A stretch of DNA of 64,000 bases from Aradus depressus. Lineage: Eukaryota; Arthropoda; Insecta; Hemiptera; Aradidae. Location: positions 45,728,136-45,792,135 of the forward strand of contig OY759220.1 in the NCBI GenBank assembly GCA_963662175.1, read 5' to 3'. Positions 31,115-43,934 of the stretch are shown piece after piece (position 1 is the first letter of the stretch; each line of letters opens with the position of its first letter). A program made the position numbers and the translations under genes. The notes below the pieces were generated by a model. It was not told the DNA's origin, did no database searches, and saw only the letters and a program-made list of their open reading frames with translations.

Positions 31115-31925
31115 CATAACCCATGTACAATTTGTTTTTTCCATCATTCAGTCAATATACTTGTGAACGAGGTTCACCATGAAATCATAAAATCTTCATG
31201 TCTCAATGCAGTGGAGTTGGGAGAAACTATAGTTGAGCACAATTATATTAAATGTATAATAACCATATCATTAATGCTTGCCTAGAGAACTCACTTCGTT
31301 TCTTATTACTTTAACTTTTCTCTGTAAACAAATGTGAAGTACCAAACAATGTCCGTCCTCCTTGTGTTCTAAGACTTGTCTTTGTTTCTCTTCTTCAGAC
31401 TGAGAGGGGAACCTTCTTGAATTTTAATGTAGTCAACTCTCAGATTGCATAACGATCAACACTGAGAATGTTCAATTGTTCTTTGAACTTCCTTGTCCCC
31501 GTTCCAAGTTGAACACTACTTCCATCCTCCCACGCTTAAAAATTCAAGGAAACGTATCCAATATTGTAGAAAAAAAATAAATATAAGAAAAAGAAAGACG
31601 TCGGTAAATAGTTAAAATGGAAATATTTAAGAAACTATATAAAAAAAAAAAATCGTATATCCGATAATAGTAAATTCAAATTTGGATTTGGATTTTAGCT
31701 CTGGATATCCAAACGTTGAGACCTAAATTCCGGATTTAAAAACCTCAGAGATCTTAGAGTCTGTTAGTACCTCTCCTGCCCTCCGGGGAGCGCACCTCAC
31801 AGTTTAAGAATCATTCTGCTAATGGGTTATTGTGGATAAACTGATAGGTGTTTATACAAATGATCCATTGTTCCTCTCCTATCTATAATAAGATCTTATC
31901 TATTTGTGTTTTGTTTATTTATACT
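31115..31925. other. No gene recognised
   Basis: Mixed composition at 31270-31560 without a convincing frame. 31660-31745 shares wording with 36455-36520 ('ggattttagctctggatatc' against 'gattttagctccacatatcc'), a minor dispersed repeat. Confidence 0.4.
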
Positions 31926-31929
31926 TTTT

Positions 31930-32125
31930 GTGGCTCATGCCCGGGCTTCAACTGCGAGGGGTCATATCCCCTTACATGGTGTCTGACAAAGCACCAGCTT
32001 AAGACTTCCGTTTATACGTCTGTTAAAGAGTAGGGCCATACTTTAGGTGTTTAAAACTCCCAGATTGAAAACAGGTTGTAATCGAACTCACGACGTTTTA
32101 CACAGTAGACAAGCACGCTATATCT
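31930..32125 (-). mobile_element. SINE, diverged and shortened
   Basis: ctcatgcccgggcttcaactg at the 3' end. The centre is largely replaced, and the region 'gtaatcgaactcacgac' preserves the B-box. The A-box end is degraded. Confidence 0.65.
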
Positions 32126-32473
32126 GTTCAAGTTATAAAGAAAAAAAAAAAGCCTCAGATGTAAGGCAAATAGTTTTTAGATTTATTAACATGTCTGTAA
32201 CATTTAAATTTGTATCGACTTAACACTGTCAAAAACTTGCAGCTTCTGAGTCTATTTGTGACATAAAAATGTACGGTCTGCATTACAGTAAATCTCTACT
32301 CACTATTTTCCAACAGTACATGCTTACTGACCAGATCAAAAGTAAACTTGACAAACTGACATGGAAACACACAATTGTCTTTATAATATAATAATATTAT
32401 AACTAACAAAAATCACTTTAGTCCAAAATAAACAATTACTTACACTTAAAAAGAGTTAATTCTCAAACAAAAA

Positions 32474-32573
32474 TTACCTCCCAGATTAAATAAACTAAGA
32501 GCCTCGGTCGGGTTTCGAAGCCACGATCTTGAGCTCAGAAGACAAGCACGCATACCACTGAGCTACCGGTGCC
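32474..32573 (-). mobile_element. SINE tRNA-like head only
   Basis: The minus strand reads ggtagctcagtggtatgcgt (A-box) and ggcttcgaaacccgacc (B-box) with correct spacing, then stops at 'atctgggaggt'. The rest of the SINE is absent. This is the clearest tRNA-like head. Confidence 0.85.
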
Positions 32574-32699
32574 CTATATGTATATTTATATATGTTACTT
32601 TCAAAAGGCGAATTGCTGAAGCAACTTAGGAATTTTTTTAGAAATTTGAGCGCAAAAGCTTATTTCATAATAAATTTAAAGTATTGTAATCTTCAAAAG

Positions 32700-33236
32700 C
32701 AAATTTCCAGAGAGGATAAAAGTAACGCTTAAAACACTTCTGATTGAAACTTCATGTCCGAGGTGTGTTTTGTACACAATAGTCTTTTTAAGACTTTCAA
32801 GGATAAACTTGGCTCCAGTCAAGTAGTCCCTTCAAAAGGCAACTTTTTTATATTCAACTAAGTTTTAGCATTCCTTAAAAAAAGGAAAAATTAAGTTATG
32901 ATATAGTGAAGGCTACTGGAATAAAAGCGGTGTGATGTGAAGTGTTGTGGTTCGTGCTAAGATAGTGTGTAGTTCCGTTAGTCTGTCGTGGGTCCCACTG
33001 AATAGGCTTGTCAGAGGGTCGACAGACAGCTCGACTTAAAAGGAGTATTCAATTCGAGAAAGAGAGGGGAAAAAAAGAAATAAACACAAATCCAATTCTT
33101 GTATCAGAATGATTATAGACAGTCCTCGTCTTTCTTAGACACATACCAGAGAGGATAAAGGTAATGGTTACCACGCCTTATGTCAAGTGCGAGCTGTCTT
33201 TTGTCCTCTTTAAGACGTTCCAGGATACATTTGGAG
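32700..33236. repeat. Duplicated locus, one copy interrupted by the foldback element
   Basis: 32715-32850 resembles 33140-33236 joined to 33930-33970: both have 'cagagaggataaa.gtaa', 'tttaagac.ttc.aggata' and 'gtcccttcaaaag'. The first copy lacks the foldback element and so is an approximate empty site. The function of the duplicated sequence is unknown. Confidence 0.5.
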
Positions 33237-33938
33237 AGGAGCGTGAAGTTAACCGTTTTTATTTTTAATAATTAATATTTTTTAATGTTCTTGGGCTCGT
33301 TGGAAAGGTCTGAATTTGCCAGTTATTGGCAAAATAAAATAAAAATTTGCCAGTTATTTGGTCATGTGCAAAAAACGTCTGAAAGGTGCAATTTTTCATT
33401 TAAGTATATCTTCGTCAATATTTAATGTTTTAACACGTACAACCTCTTAAAATAAAGAAAAAAAATCCTGAAATTTGCCAGTGAATTTCTGAATTTGCCA
33501 TCCTTGCAATTATTCAAAACCAAGTTTCGGAGTTTCACCGTTAGGGGCGCTAGTTGCGGTAAAAGTTGTAAGCTACATCAATGACGGTGTATAAGTATAC
33601 CCCTAACGGTGAAACTCCGAAACTTGGTTTTGAATAATTGCAAGGATTAGCAGAAAATATGCACCTGGCAAATTCAGAAATTCACTGGCAAAGTTCAGGA
33701 TTTTTTTTCTTTATTTTAAGAGGTTGTACATGTTGAAACATTAAATATTGACGAAGATATACTTAAATGAAAAATTGCACCTTTCAGACGTTTTTTGCAC
33801 ATGACCAAATAACTGGCAAATTTTTATTTTATTTTGCCAATAACTGGCAAATTCAGACCTTTCCAACGAGCCCAACAACATTAAAAAATATTAATTATTA
33901 AAAATACGAACGGCTAACTTCGTACGGCTCATTTGGAG
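33228..33938. mobile_element. Foldback/Mutator-like MITE with 9-bp target duplication
   Basis: The direct repeat catttggag lies at 33228-33236 and 33930-33938. The insert (33237-33929) is a giant hairpin: left arm 33237-33547, loop 33548-33599, right arm 33600-33929. The right arm carries a small extra insertion. A 9-bp duplication is typical of Mutator-like elements and of TU/Foldback elements. There is no coding sequence. Arm identity is high, with differences mainly at the outer ~25 bases and near the loop. Confidence 0.88.
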
Positions 33939-35090
33939 GTCCCTTCAAAAGCCAAAGTTATCGCGCTCCCTCGAAACCCTTCATTCTCTTTGGTTGTTTC
34001 GGCTGAAAATCAGTAAGTTTCTTCTCAACCTTAATATAAAATTTGTGAGAGCTTGAAAAGGAAAAATTATATCCCCCTTTCCTTTTTTTTATGAATTATG
34101 TATGGGTAAATGTGAGTAGAGCAGCTAATGTGCACATTCACCGGTCAATGTGCACATTCTCCAAGTCATATGGTGAAAGTGAGTATAACGATATCTTACC
34201 AATGAAATATCAACATTTACGAAATAGTTGTTGCTCTCGTTACAAATATAATATATACTTCAGAAGAATCTGTACTACATCACTAAAAGGACCCATGGGA
34301 GAATCAAAATTGTATTTTTTCGGATAAATGATACGAACACAACAAATCATATCATAAAAACAAATTGTATTTGTGCTAGTTGGCTTTCGACGTTGTCCTT
34401 ATCTAGCTGGCTATCTGATAGATAAGAATTGTTAAAACATAATAATTTTAAATGGGCAAATGAGTAAAATGAAACTGTATCAAGAACATATTTTTATTTA
34501 TTTATTTTTTTTGGTTTAAAAAACATGAAATTTCGGAGAAAATTCAACATGCAATTTTCGACCAATTACATAACCTCTCGTATATCTTAGGATAGATCTT
34601 AGGAAGTAATAAAATTTTGATTTTAATTCAGATAATAAAAACGAATTCAATCATATTATGTTATAACTATGCACTTTAATATTATGAATCCCTTTGGAGG
34701 TTGCATGCATAAAGAAGATAATAATGAACAATTGTCTTATGCAACATTTAACCTTCTATCCTTTTATGAGATGTGAGCCAGAGACTTTAATGCTGCATGT
34801 CCTTGACTAAGAAATAGAAAAGACAACATAAGTACTTAACTGATCCCACAGAACGGATGTTTGCTGTACACAACTTGCATACTTATCACTGATTGGCAAA
34901 TTCCTATCGAAAAATTGTTTCTTAGAGAATAGATGTCTTTTCTGACGAGAGAATATGATAACAGAAGGTAGGTAGAGCAGTAATATGTCAAACATTCTTC
35001 ATAGCGGTGAGGTGCGACAACGAACAAGACAATGGCGGGGCTCCTTGGAGATTCTCAGCAAGAAATAAAAAAAAAAATTGTCGATTAATC
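33939..35090. other. No gene recognised; family A fragments
   Basis: Family A traces at about 33985-34050 and 34510-34600 ('aaaaacatgaaatttcgg', 'accaattacataacct'). Short frames (34091-34327, 34807-35027) show no known motif. Confidence 0.45.
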
Positions 35091-35098
35091 ATCATCAA

Positions 35099-35320
35099 TA
35101 TACTTCCCCAGCTCGAATTTCACTCTCGGTTTTTTATTCTTCCTTCTAAAGTTGTTTCCTATTCAGTCGATTTGACTGAAAATCAATAGGAACTTTTCAA
35201 TCATCAAATAAAATTTCATGTTGAACCCCCCTCCTTCTGTGGTTTGAAAAACATGAAATTCCGGTGAAAATCAATATCAAATATCCTACCGCTTACATAA
35301 CTTCCCCTATACAGGAAGTA
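35099..35320 (+). repeat. Family A dispersed repeat, internally deleted copy
   Basis: Starts tacttccccagctcgaattt and ends 'cttacataacttcccctata' followed by caggaagta. The middle half of the family is missing. Both termini carry the shared cttcccc-type end, which supports short terminal inverted repeats. Confidence 0.7.
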
Positions 35321-38300
35321 AAAAAATATGTGGAAGAGTTTCTACTCTTTTTTCATCTTCTGATGAAAAAAAAAATTAATTTTAATGTATTTCAAGTTAA
35401 TTACTTCATACATACTAAGAAGACCGTATGTTTTTTAAAAATATTATCTATTTCACTAATATATGTATATAAAATGTGGAAGTGTTTCACAATATTTCAG
35501 TAAAAAAAAATGTTAAGTATCAATAATTATTGCTTCATGTTTGGAAAATTTTATACATATGTATTTTATATAGGTATAGGTGTATATATATATATATATA
35601 TGTATATATATCAATTTATTTATGTATAAAACTATTATATTTATATATATATATAAAAGTATAAGAGGAAAAAAGGATGGGACACAACGCCAATTATATG
35701 AGGTAATTATAGAGTTTAACAGGGATTTTAATTGTAGTGAAGAGAAGAGGACAGGCGGAGAGATGGAACATAACAACACGATACAGTGTGATGTGGAAGG
35801 AAGGCCAAATGCATGAACCGTGCCAAGGTTGATATTAAAGAAAAAATACTGGCGAAGATCAACTCAAGAATAATGATGAGACTCCAAACTGACCACGAAT
35901 TGTCTTCCAAGAAAAACTTCTAAACACAAACATACTTACTACTCTTATTTTCTTGTTTCATTTTAAATTATTATATAATGTTTGAAACATTGATTACATC
36001 TCATTAAAAGGAGGATAAGGATGGACTTGAGCAATTTTTACGGTTTTGGTTTTCTGTTTGTCTTTAAGATGTTCTCAGAATAGCTTTAGATTGTTTTTGG
36101 TCACGAATATTCCTTACTAAACTATTTACATATATGAACTTGCATATTATTTTTGGATATAGGTGCCATTGGGTATGGACATATAAGGTTTTTCAAATAT
36201 AAAAAATCATTTTATTGATTATAAGTTTATTCTGGGATAATGTTACAAATCATTTATTGAATTAAATCGATCAAAAATTGGATGTTTTCATCGGAACTTG
36301 ATGTTCTCCAAACCCCTGAAACTAAAAATGGCAAAAAAAAATCATGTCAGTCTGTGTGAAAAAACATTAATTGCTTTGAGAATCAATTTCCTGCATTAAA
36401 ATGTATATATTTTGACTTAATTTGTGAATTTACTTTATTCATATATCGGTCAATAGTAAATCTAAATCCGGAATTTGATTTTAGCTCCACATATCCGAAG
36501 TTCGAACCTCCGGATTTTTCTTGCAGTTCTATTGGAGAAGGGATCTTTGGAGAAGCCCTTCTCAGAACTCTTGACATTGCATCACCTTAATTTTTTTGCT
36601 TTCCGAGTTATACCAAGTTATAGCAGCACTGATCTATAGCAGGTAACGTCATGAGAATCTAAATAAATATGAAACATTAAGCATCCCAGAGAAGCCTAGC
36701 ATGAAGAAAAGTTATTAAGTTTACTCAGAATGCAGGTGCTTTTAAATAAAAATGTGCATAAGTGAAGGTCTAATGCAACGTGAGTAGCCCTCGACAAGCT
36801 GAGGCCGTTCCTTTCACCGATCCTGCCATCAGTTAGCCTTGCCATTCTGCATCTCAACACTTCATCTCTAGCTTGGATACTCTCAGTGAAATAGACAATA
36901 TCCCTGGCTGAATTCCGACCAGCCGCCACACTCGGGGTCTTATCCCCCACAATAGTTTTCCCCGGGACTTCATTTATCCCCCAAACTCTCTAAATCCTAA
37001 GATGAAAAATAAAAATAAAATCAAATCTGAACACGATATCTTCCGATAGAATGAATATATCGATACGAAATTATATATGAGGCTTGAGAAGTGGCTCAGT
37101 AAGACAACTATTGATTTGAGCCAAATTAGTCCGGAAGTTGGGAGTTGCGCTTCCCCCACTTCTTGTACTTATGTTTGTGTGAGCTGCACGGGAAAACGGA
37201 TGAACGTATATTCAAGAAATTCAAGGATCATCCCTCTTTAATATAAGCTACGTGAAATTCTGAACTAGGCAACATCAGGTAACCTCCTAATCACACGTAT
37301 ATTCACAATGTGAATGATAAAGCTTGGTCCACAAAACAATTTCAATGAGTGTCCATATTTTTTTTTTTATTTCAGAGTCTAAATTACCCTGAAGTATAGC
37401 CCGGAATCATAGGCAAGATTCATAAGATTAGTAACCAAGATACAAGTGTGAGAGCAATAAGTTTAAAAACAACTTGTTTAGAGAGAGAGAGAGCGAACAC
37501 TTGATTGAGGTGGTGAAGTAGACTGGGGTCTGTGAAGACTGTTCTCATAGTGTCTGGAGAAGGGTGCTGCAAGGAGATTGAGGTACCGTTAGGTGAGCGA
37601 TAACGGTCGGCACCCGCCAGCCATTCTATCGACTTTTAACGCTTCCATCTAAGTACTTCGCAATTATTACTAGCAATTAACTTTTTCCTTGTTAAAAAAA
37701 TCAATTTTACTATGGAAAATGAATAATGAAAGAACTTGCGATTCATTCATGTATTCTGATTCGTTTACGTGAAATTTGCCAGAAAGCTCCAATACTTAGA
37801 TGATATTGTTTTAGGTGTAAAATGTGCAATTAATTGCATGCCTGGAATGAACAAGAACGAACATTCATGAACCATCTTCTCTGATTGTTGCTCGGCAGAG
37901 AATAGATGTCATTCTTCAATAAGATAAGTCAGATGACAAAGTTAAGTTCTTCATCGCTATTTTGAGAAAATTCCCCCTAAAAGGGAAAAATTCCCTCTTT
38001 TAGACCGCCTCTTACATGCCATTACTGAATCCAGCTTCGCTAAGTCTGGTGTGCATGAGTCCGGTTAGGTCACGCTGTCAAATACTGATCGTCACTACGC
38101 CCTTTAGTTCAAAGAGCCTATACGGAACATTATTAACGATTATTTGACGTCTGTCCAAGAAAAATTTAGTGTTTTCGACTGCTAAATCCAAATATTTAAA
38201 AAAAAAATCTTCCTGTGTGTCTGCTAACACAATAACTCATTAGAATGTAGATATCGACATGAAATTTCATATAATATATATATGGTCACAGGGAATAAAT

Positions 38301-39520
38301 TGGTAAGTCTAAATTCGTAACTTTTCAGGGCAGCACTTTTTACTTGTAAATCCAGTTTTTGGAATAAATAAATTATGTTTGCATCATTATTAATCATATA
38401 CCTTCTAAATCTATAGGAGTGAATGAAAATGAATATTGTTAATCCTTTCTTGGATTTCCCTTAGTTACCTAATCATCCCCACCACTAACCTATTATTGAC
38501 CACACTTAACTAATTATTAACCATACTTTTTGAAATACTTGTGAATGATGCCTCTCTAAAGTTGATTTAACCGAAAACGTAGTGAATAAATGGTTAAATG
38601 CAGTTTCTCGTGAATGATTCCTCAAAGAAGTAGATTAAGTTGATTTAACCGAGAACATACAAAATTTTACGAGATACCAAGCAAGCCACATCTTTATAAT
38701 TCCGAAAGTATTAGAGTCCTGAGCTCCCAACTTCTTCACAGTGCACAAATGGCTTGGGAGATGATCACAGTACACTTAACTAATTTTGGCTATTTTACGA
38801 CTTAACAACTTATTCCCTGTGACCATAGATATTATGTATCCAGAATAACATAAAGTTGACTACCTGTTGATTTTCAGCTATATCAGCCAAAGTGAAATGA
38901 TCTAATGAATGTATAAACATATTTGATTTTTGATCATATCGATCAATGAGTTTTAGAAGGATAGAAAAAAACTTAGTTTAATTCGCATTGGGGAGATACA
39001 TTGCCGGTGATTCAGCGAATATATTTTTATTTTTGAATACAAAGGGTCGAAGAAGCATCGAATTTCTGACCGATTACATAACTTGCGCTATACTGAATAA
39101 TAGCTGGACGATTAATAATAGCATAAAATAATGAGTTGGAAACAGTGACTCAAGAAGAGGGCTTGGACTCAGGTTGGGGCGTGGTGGGAAAAAGAACAAT
39201 CACAGTATCATGGACCTGTTAGCCTTGGATATCCGGAAGGTTGGTTGGTCGGCTTCGGGCAATTGTAAATAAACCAACTGTCAGGAGGAGGCGAGTTATG
39301 CCCACTGGGTGGTTCATATCAAGGTGGAGCGAGTATTTCGTTTCCTTACTGACTCTGAGTGGAATATGTTAATTGGCAACACCTAAGTCAAGGAAGGAAC
39401 TAGAAGGCCCTTCGGCGCACACACGGAGCTATAAGGGCAACTTATATAATCGATCAGAAATTCGATCCGAGTTTTTAGCGGAATATCATGTTTCCGTTCC
39501 CCCCTTTTTTTTTATTATTA
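35321..39520. other. No gene recognised
   Basis: AT-rich with TA-rich microsatellites (35583-35602, 35641-35655) and GA repeat 37483-37494. A family A trace (minus) lies at 37020-37190, with plus and minus traces at 38860-39105 and 39435-39500. An 84-codon minus frame at 36696-36950 and a GC-richer stretch at 37540-37640 have no recognisable product. Confidence 0.4.
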
Positions 39521-39559
39521 TTTTTATATAACGTCGCAACGACTTCAGGGTCATTAGCG

Positions 39560-40150
39560 ACGACTATTGTGTCTACATGTCCTCGTAGAGTTTTGCATCT
39601 TTAAGTGAGTGGATGAGTCCTTAGTCGGCAGTTTGTTTTTGTCTCTTAGTGTAGTTTGTGCAGTTAGTCAGTATATGTTGTACTGTGAGCTCTGTGTAGT
39701 CTTGGTTGCAGGAGCCTGTCGGCTGTTCAAGTCCAAGAAGTAGGTGAGAATGTGTCAGTTTCTTATGTCCATGTCTTAGTCTTGTGATGATGACCATGTC
39801 TCGTCTGTTCATGTTGCTGGAGGTTTCCACGGCTTGTTTTCTTCTTTTATTCTTCTGAGTTTGTTGTCTTCCATCTGAGTCCATTCATTGTTCCAGTGTT
39901 GTTCAATTTTTCTTCTGAAGTAGGTCGAAAGGTCTTGTGCTGTGTTAACTGTTTGTTGAGGCAATAAGGGGGAGAGTGCAGCGTCTTTTGCGGCATTGTC
40001 TTTCCCAGGAATGTCAACATGGGACGGCATCCAAATTAGTTTTAATTTTTTCTTTTTTTTTAAATTAATTTTGAATGACATGAGTGAATTTCTTGAATGT
40101 TTTTTTCAACTGACCATAAATTTTGAATCGCCTGAATCGAGCTAAGAGAA
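39560..40150 (-). pseudogene. LINE RNase H and zinc-finger C-terminus fragment (I-clade type)
   Basis: On the minus strand: DSLSSIQAI (RNase H middle motif, near 40145), then LIWMPSHVDIPGKDNAAKDA (C-terminal RNase H strand, near 40035), TYFRRKIEQHWNNEW, and after a frame change TRLRHGHKKLTHSHLLL and LTVQHILTNCTNYTKRQ. That order matches I-clade non-LTR retrotransposons. Poly(A) disrupts the frame near 40060. The reverse transcriptase itself is absent. Confidence 0.8.
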
Positions 40151-40460
40151 TCCCGTTCCCCTGTTTTCAAAAATGAAAATAATTAATATATGTAAGTTAT
40201 ACTTGTCTATCCAGAACCCCATAAGGACGATCTTCCAAACCGGGCAAAGAGGAGAGGCGTTCAACACAACTATCGAGCTGCAATGTATCGAAACTAACTT
40301 TATGAGGATTCGCAAGTTCCAGAGCAAGATACCAATTCATTTTCAAACAAATCGATAGATTAGTTCCAGAGGATTATATTGTATCGATAAACTTACAATA
40401 CTAATGAAAACTCAACATACAATTTTCTTCCGATTACTTAACTTTCTCTATACTACTTAT
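40150..40460 (-). repeat. Family A dispersed repeat, partial
   Basis: Mixed-orientation pieces of the family, including 'cagaaccccataaggacgat' and 'ccgattacttaactttctct'. Borders unclear. Confidence 0.5.
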
Positions 40461-40824
40461 TGCTGAAGAAGTAAGCAGATGTAGCAAGTACACTCTGTTA
40501 CGTAATCATGAAGAAGTTCTTAATTGGTTTTTGCGGGTTTTTTTCGTGTTTTTCGACCATAAAATCAAAATGATACCATTTCTGGAATTTGTTTTTCATG
40601 TTTTCGTAACTAACATCGTATCGGACATATATAAATTCGTTGAAAATGAAAAATCGTTCTCCAAGGAAGGTCTTCTACATATATCTACTGGTTTTGGTTA
40701 AAATAGGTCCAGTGGTTAGGTTTGGGAAAAGAAGTAAAATTAATAATAATAATAATAAATTACATTGATTATGGCAACTATACCAACTGACGATTGCTTT
40801 ATCAATTCTTTAAAAATAATAGGT

Positions 40825-40988
40825 TGGAACTACACAGAACTTTCACATAGGCCTGGCCTATTTATAGGTTTCTACAGCCAACTGGTATTAAATCGTACTA
40901 AGATTCATTTAATCGAATTAGGAGCATTATCTAATCAAATATTCTAAAAACTACAAACAGTCCTATGGGAAAGTTCTGTGCAACTCCA
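40825..40988. mobile_element. Short MITE (family D) with ~26-base terminal inverted repeats
   Basis: Left end ggaactacacagaactttca (from 40826) pairs with 40961-40987 (cctatgggaaagttctgtgc). No coding: the 60-codon frame over it is incidental. A second, one-ended copy is at 43835-43934. The target duplication was not resolved. Confidence 0.7.
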
Positions 40989-40999
40989 CTTTGCACATG

Positions 41000-42265
41000 T
41001 TTTTTTTTTCACTCTAAAAAAAATATTGTACCTATTTGAACAGAGAGTCATGTCTTTGTGTGTGATTATTATTTCAAAGCTTCAAGACCTTGGAGAAGGA
41101 TCGTGACTTTAAAGTCCTCCAGACCAACTTAACAGTCAACGTGGAGAAGAGGTGGTGGGAGGTTAGTCGGAGTGCCTGCACAACCAATTACCATGGCCAG
41201 ATATTCATCATATAGCCTTCAGTCTTATACCCGCTTTGAATCATCATCAATCTACTTACCCAACTCGACTTTTTGTAATCAACTAAGTTTTCTCTCTCCT
41301 CATTTGACATAGGAATCCTTCTGCATCCAAATATAATATTTTATGTGATTTTTTTTTTTACTTCTCCAGCAATATGAAGTATACAGGAAGTTATGTAATC
41401 GATCAAAAATTCGATGTTGACTTTTCTGCTGAATTTCTTATTTTCCGAATGCAAAAATAAATTACGTCAGTATACTTGTACTTCCGAAAGAATGAATACG
41501 AAATGGGGGATCTGAGGAGGGGGGCTTCAACTCAAAAATCGAAATAACTATCGATCTAATAAATGTATCGACTATTTTTTTTTATGAAGCTTCAGAAGTG
41601 ACTGAGTACTATAAGTATAAGGGTCATGTAATATAATGTCTTATCGTTTGAAAGCTTATTAAATGCACAAGTTTTCTAAATAAAAATTAAGGACATTTTT
41701 TTGAAAAAACGTGAGCTACAGTTTGCCAAAGAATTACCGAATTACACAGTCCTTCGGTTTATGCTGCCTATAAACTGTCAAATTCTTGTAATTGTAGTAA
41801 TAAAGTGAACTTATTTCAAAGGTAATTTACCACTCTTTATGATGGTATAATTAACTTTGTGTTAGCTCTTATACTTGAAGAGGAATAAGAGATTTTATGC
41901 AAAAAAAATAGTGCTAAGTACAAAAATTGGAAGATGTTGAATATTTCTGAAACGGTTCCGAATCGGACCTATGTTTATAGGAAATTTTTTGTTCAAAATT
42001 AAATTTCCTTTAAGACCTCGAAGTTTTTTACCTCCATGCTGGGACATCCTGTGGTCAATTGGTGTTTGGAGGGAGAGCAAAAACTTAAATGATTAATTCG
42101 CACTGGGGAAGTACATTGTCATTTATTCATAGAAGACTTTTTTAATATTTTTTTTTCGATGCAGACTCAATTGTCAAATTGCAGTGCAAACAACATAGAA
42201 TGTCTGAGCGATTACACAACTTGCCCTATACTACATTTAGCTGGGGAGCAGAACACTGAGGAGTC
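41000..42265. other. No gene recognised; family A fragments
   Basis: Family A traces at 41240-41480 and 42085-42250, the latter joining a minus-sense start (gcactggggaagtacattg) to a plus-sense end (acttgccctatactacattt). Otherwise AT-rich. Confidence 0.45.
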
Positions 42266-42267
42266 GT

Positions 42268-42578
42268 TGTAGCTCTTAGTTATCGTGATGCCCGGGCTTC
42301 AACTACAAGGTCATATCTTCAGAGCCCTCTGGTGGACCTCAGCCCGACTCTACTATGAGAATCTTCAAATTTGCCTACCCTAAATTTTCATTCAACTAGA
42401 TTAGGGGTCTTTAAAGAGTACCATGATATCATACAGGTATGGGACCATCGCTTAACGTTTCATCCGATGAAAGGCATGCTCAATTTTTTTTCCCCCCTGC
42501 CAGATAAAAAACCTAAGTGGCTCGAGACCGGGTTTCGAACCTGAGACTTTGAACCTCGGAGCTGCGGGTGCCCTAATG
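42268..42578 (-). mobile_element. SINE, nearly full length, diverged
   Basis: From gatgcccgggcttcaac to 'ggtttcgaacctgagac' (B-box) and agctgcgggtgccct at the tRNA end, where the A-box is deleted down to a few bases. Confidence 0.8.
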
Positions 42579-42579
42579 G

Positions 42580-43355
42580 AGGTAATCAGAACCCAACAAG
42601 AACGACTCATTGATTTTCGAGCTAGAGTAGAAAAAAAAAAGTTTAGGGACATGATTCACCGGCCAATTAAAAAAAAAAATTAAATTTAAGGAGTTGGAAA
42701 AGATGAAATTTCTGTGAAAACACAAAAAATTAATTTATGAAGGTTTACGACGTGCTCTGTACTGCGTTACAGCTGTAGATGGTAAGACCATGGAATAGAA
42801 ATGGTAAGAAATGTTAAATGCTCTCAGGTTAATGAAAAAAATAAAGTATAAAAACATTTTTATGTGAGAAAAGTTGGATTTACCGCTAGGTTTCTTTAGA
42901 AAATATTTTTTTAATTATAATTCTCCTTCACTAATTAAAAGTTGGAAGAAATAAAACTAAGAAAAAAAAAAAAAGAACAGAATAAAAAGTTAATAATTAA
43001 AGATCCTATACTTTTTTTTTACTTTCCCAGAGGAAAAGTTATATAATTATGACAAGATTCGAAATTGAGTTGTTGCGCTTTTTATGATCTCAGGATGAGA
43101 AAATAAGACCATTTCTGTAAAATTTCTGTATATATCTATTGTTCGTCAAATCTCCAAAACTAATGGATGGATTTCGTTCTTTGGTATACTACGTTGTGAT
43201 GTGAATTCTACTGGGCACTGGAGCTTTCAAGCAACACGCTCAAGCCATATGGAAGATACTCTATACTATTTTCAGTTTTGAAGTTAGAAGGATAAATATT
43301 ATGTACAGCTTTAGCACATAAAAATAAAAATTTAATAAATTAAAATACCCCACAC
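42580..43355. other. No gene recognised
   Basis: A-rich runs and weak family A or RTE-like wording at 43000-43260 ('ccaaaactaatggatggatt'). No coding. Confidence 0.4.
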
Positions 43356-43359
43356 AAAA

Positions 43360-43670
43360 AAAAAAGTCAGACCTTGGGGTCTGGCGTTATAAACATTTGA
43401 GCTCAAACTCCAAGTCTCTGTAATAGACGCCGAGATCCCTACACAGGATCTTTTGAAAAACCTGAAGCTCTGGGAAACGGCATACCCGATTTCCACCAAA
43501 CATGGCTAAGAACCATCTCGCAAATACCAGCTTTTGAAACAAAAAAAACTCTTTGAAATCGGTTCAGCCGTCTTGGAGCTATGATGCCACAGACAGACAC
43601 TTACACACACACGAAGAGAAAGGCTCCAAACTTATAACACCTCTCTTTGCGTCGGGGGTTAAAAATATAA
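43360..43670 (+). mobile_element. RTE-like LINE 3' end
   Basis: A moderately GC-rich block ending 'ttgaaatcggttcagccgtc', 'ttggagctatgatgccacag', acacacac and 'gtcgggggttaaaa', the well-known style of arthropod RTE-clade 3' regions. It has no coding sequence and is 5' truncated. Assignment is from wording only. Confidence 0.5.
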
Positions 43671-43834
43671 ATTTGTTGAAAATTGAATAAAATAAAATAA
43701 AATGTTGGTTTTTCCAGCTGATAAGTCTCTTGAAATTATGGTGGGAAATCTGATCGTTAGCTTTTATAGTTAATAAAAAGAAAATCATAACATATCTCCA
43801 AGGAAGTTCAGCAATCAGGTGTAAAAAGAAGGGG

Positions 43835-43934
43835 AAAAGCTGCACAGAACTTTCCCATAGGCCTGTTTGTGGACTTCTATAACCAACTGGTATTATACCG
43901 TACTAAAACTTATTTAATCCTAATTAGGAATGGC
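43835..43934. mobile_element. Family D MITE, one-ended copy
   Basis: 'gcacagaactttcccatagg' and 'aaccaactggtattataccg' match 40831-40920. The other end is missing. Confidence 0.65.

Noticed and set aside
32474..32573. Functional tRNA gene
   Set aside because: A- and B-boxes are present, but the sequence continues as the SINE head, the acceptor stem does not pair cleanly, and identical heads occur in other SINE copies.
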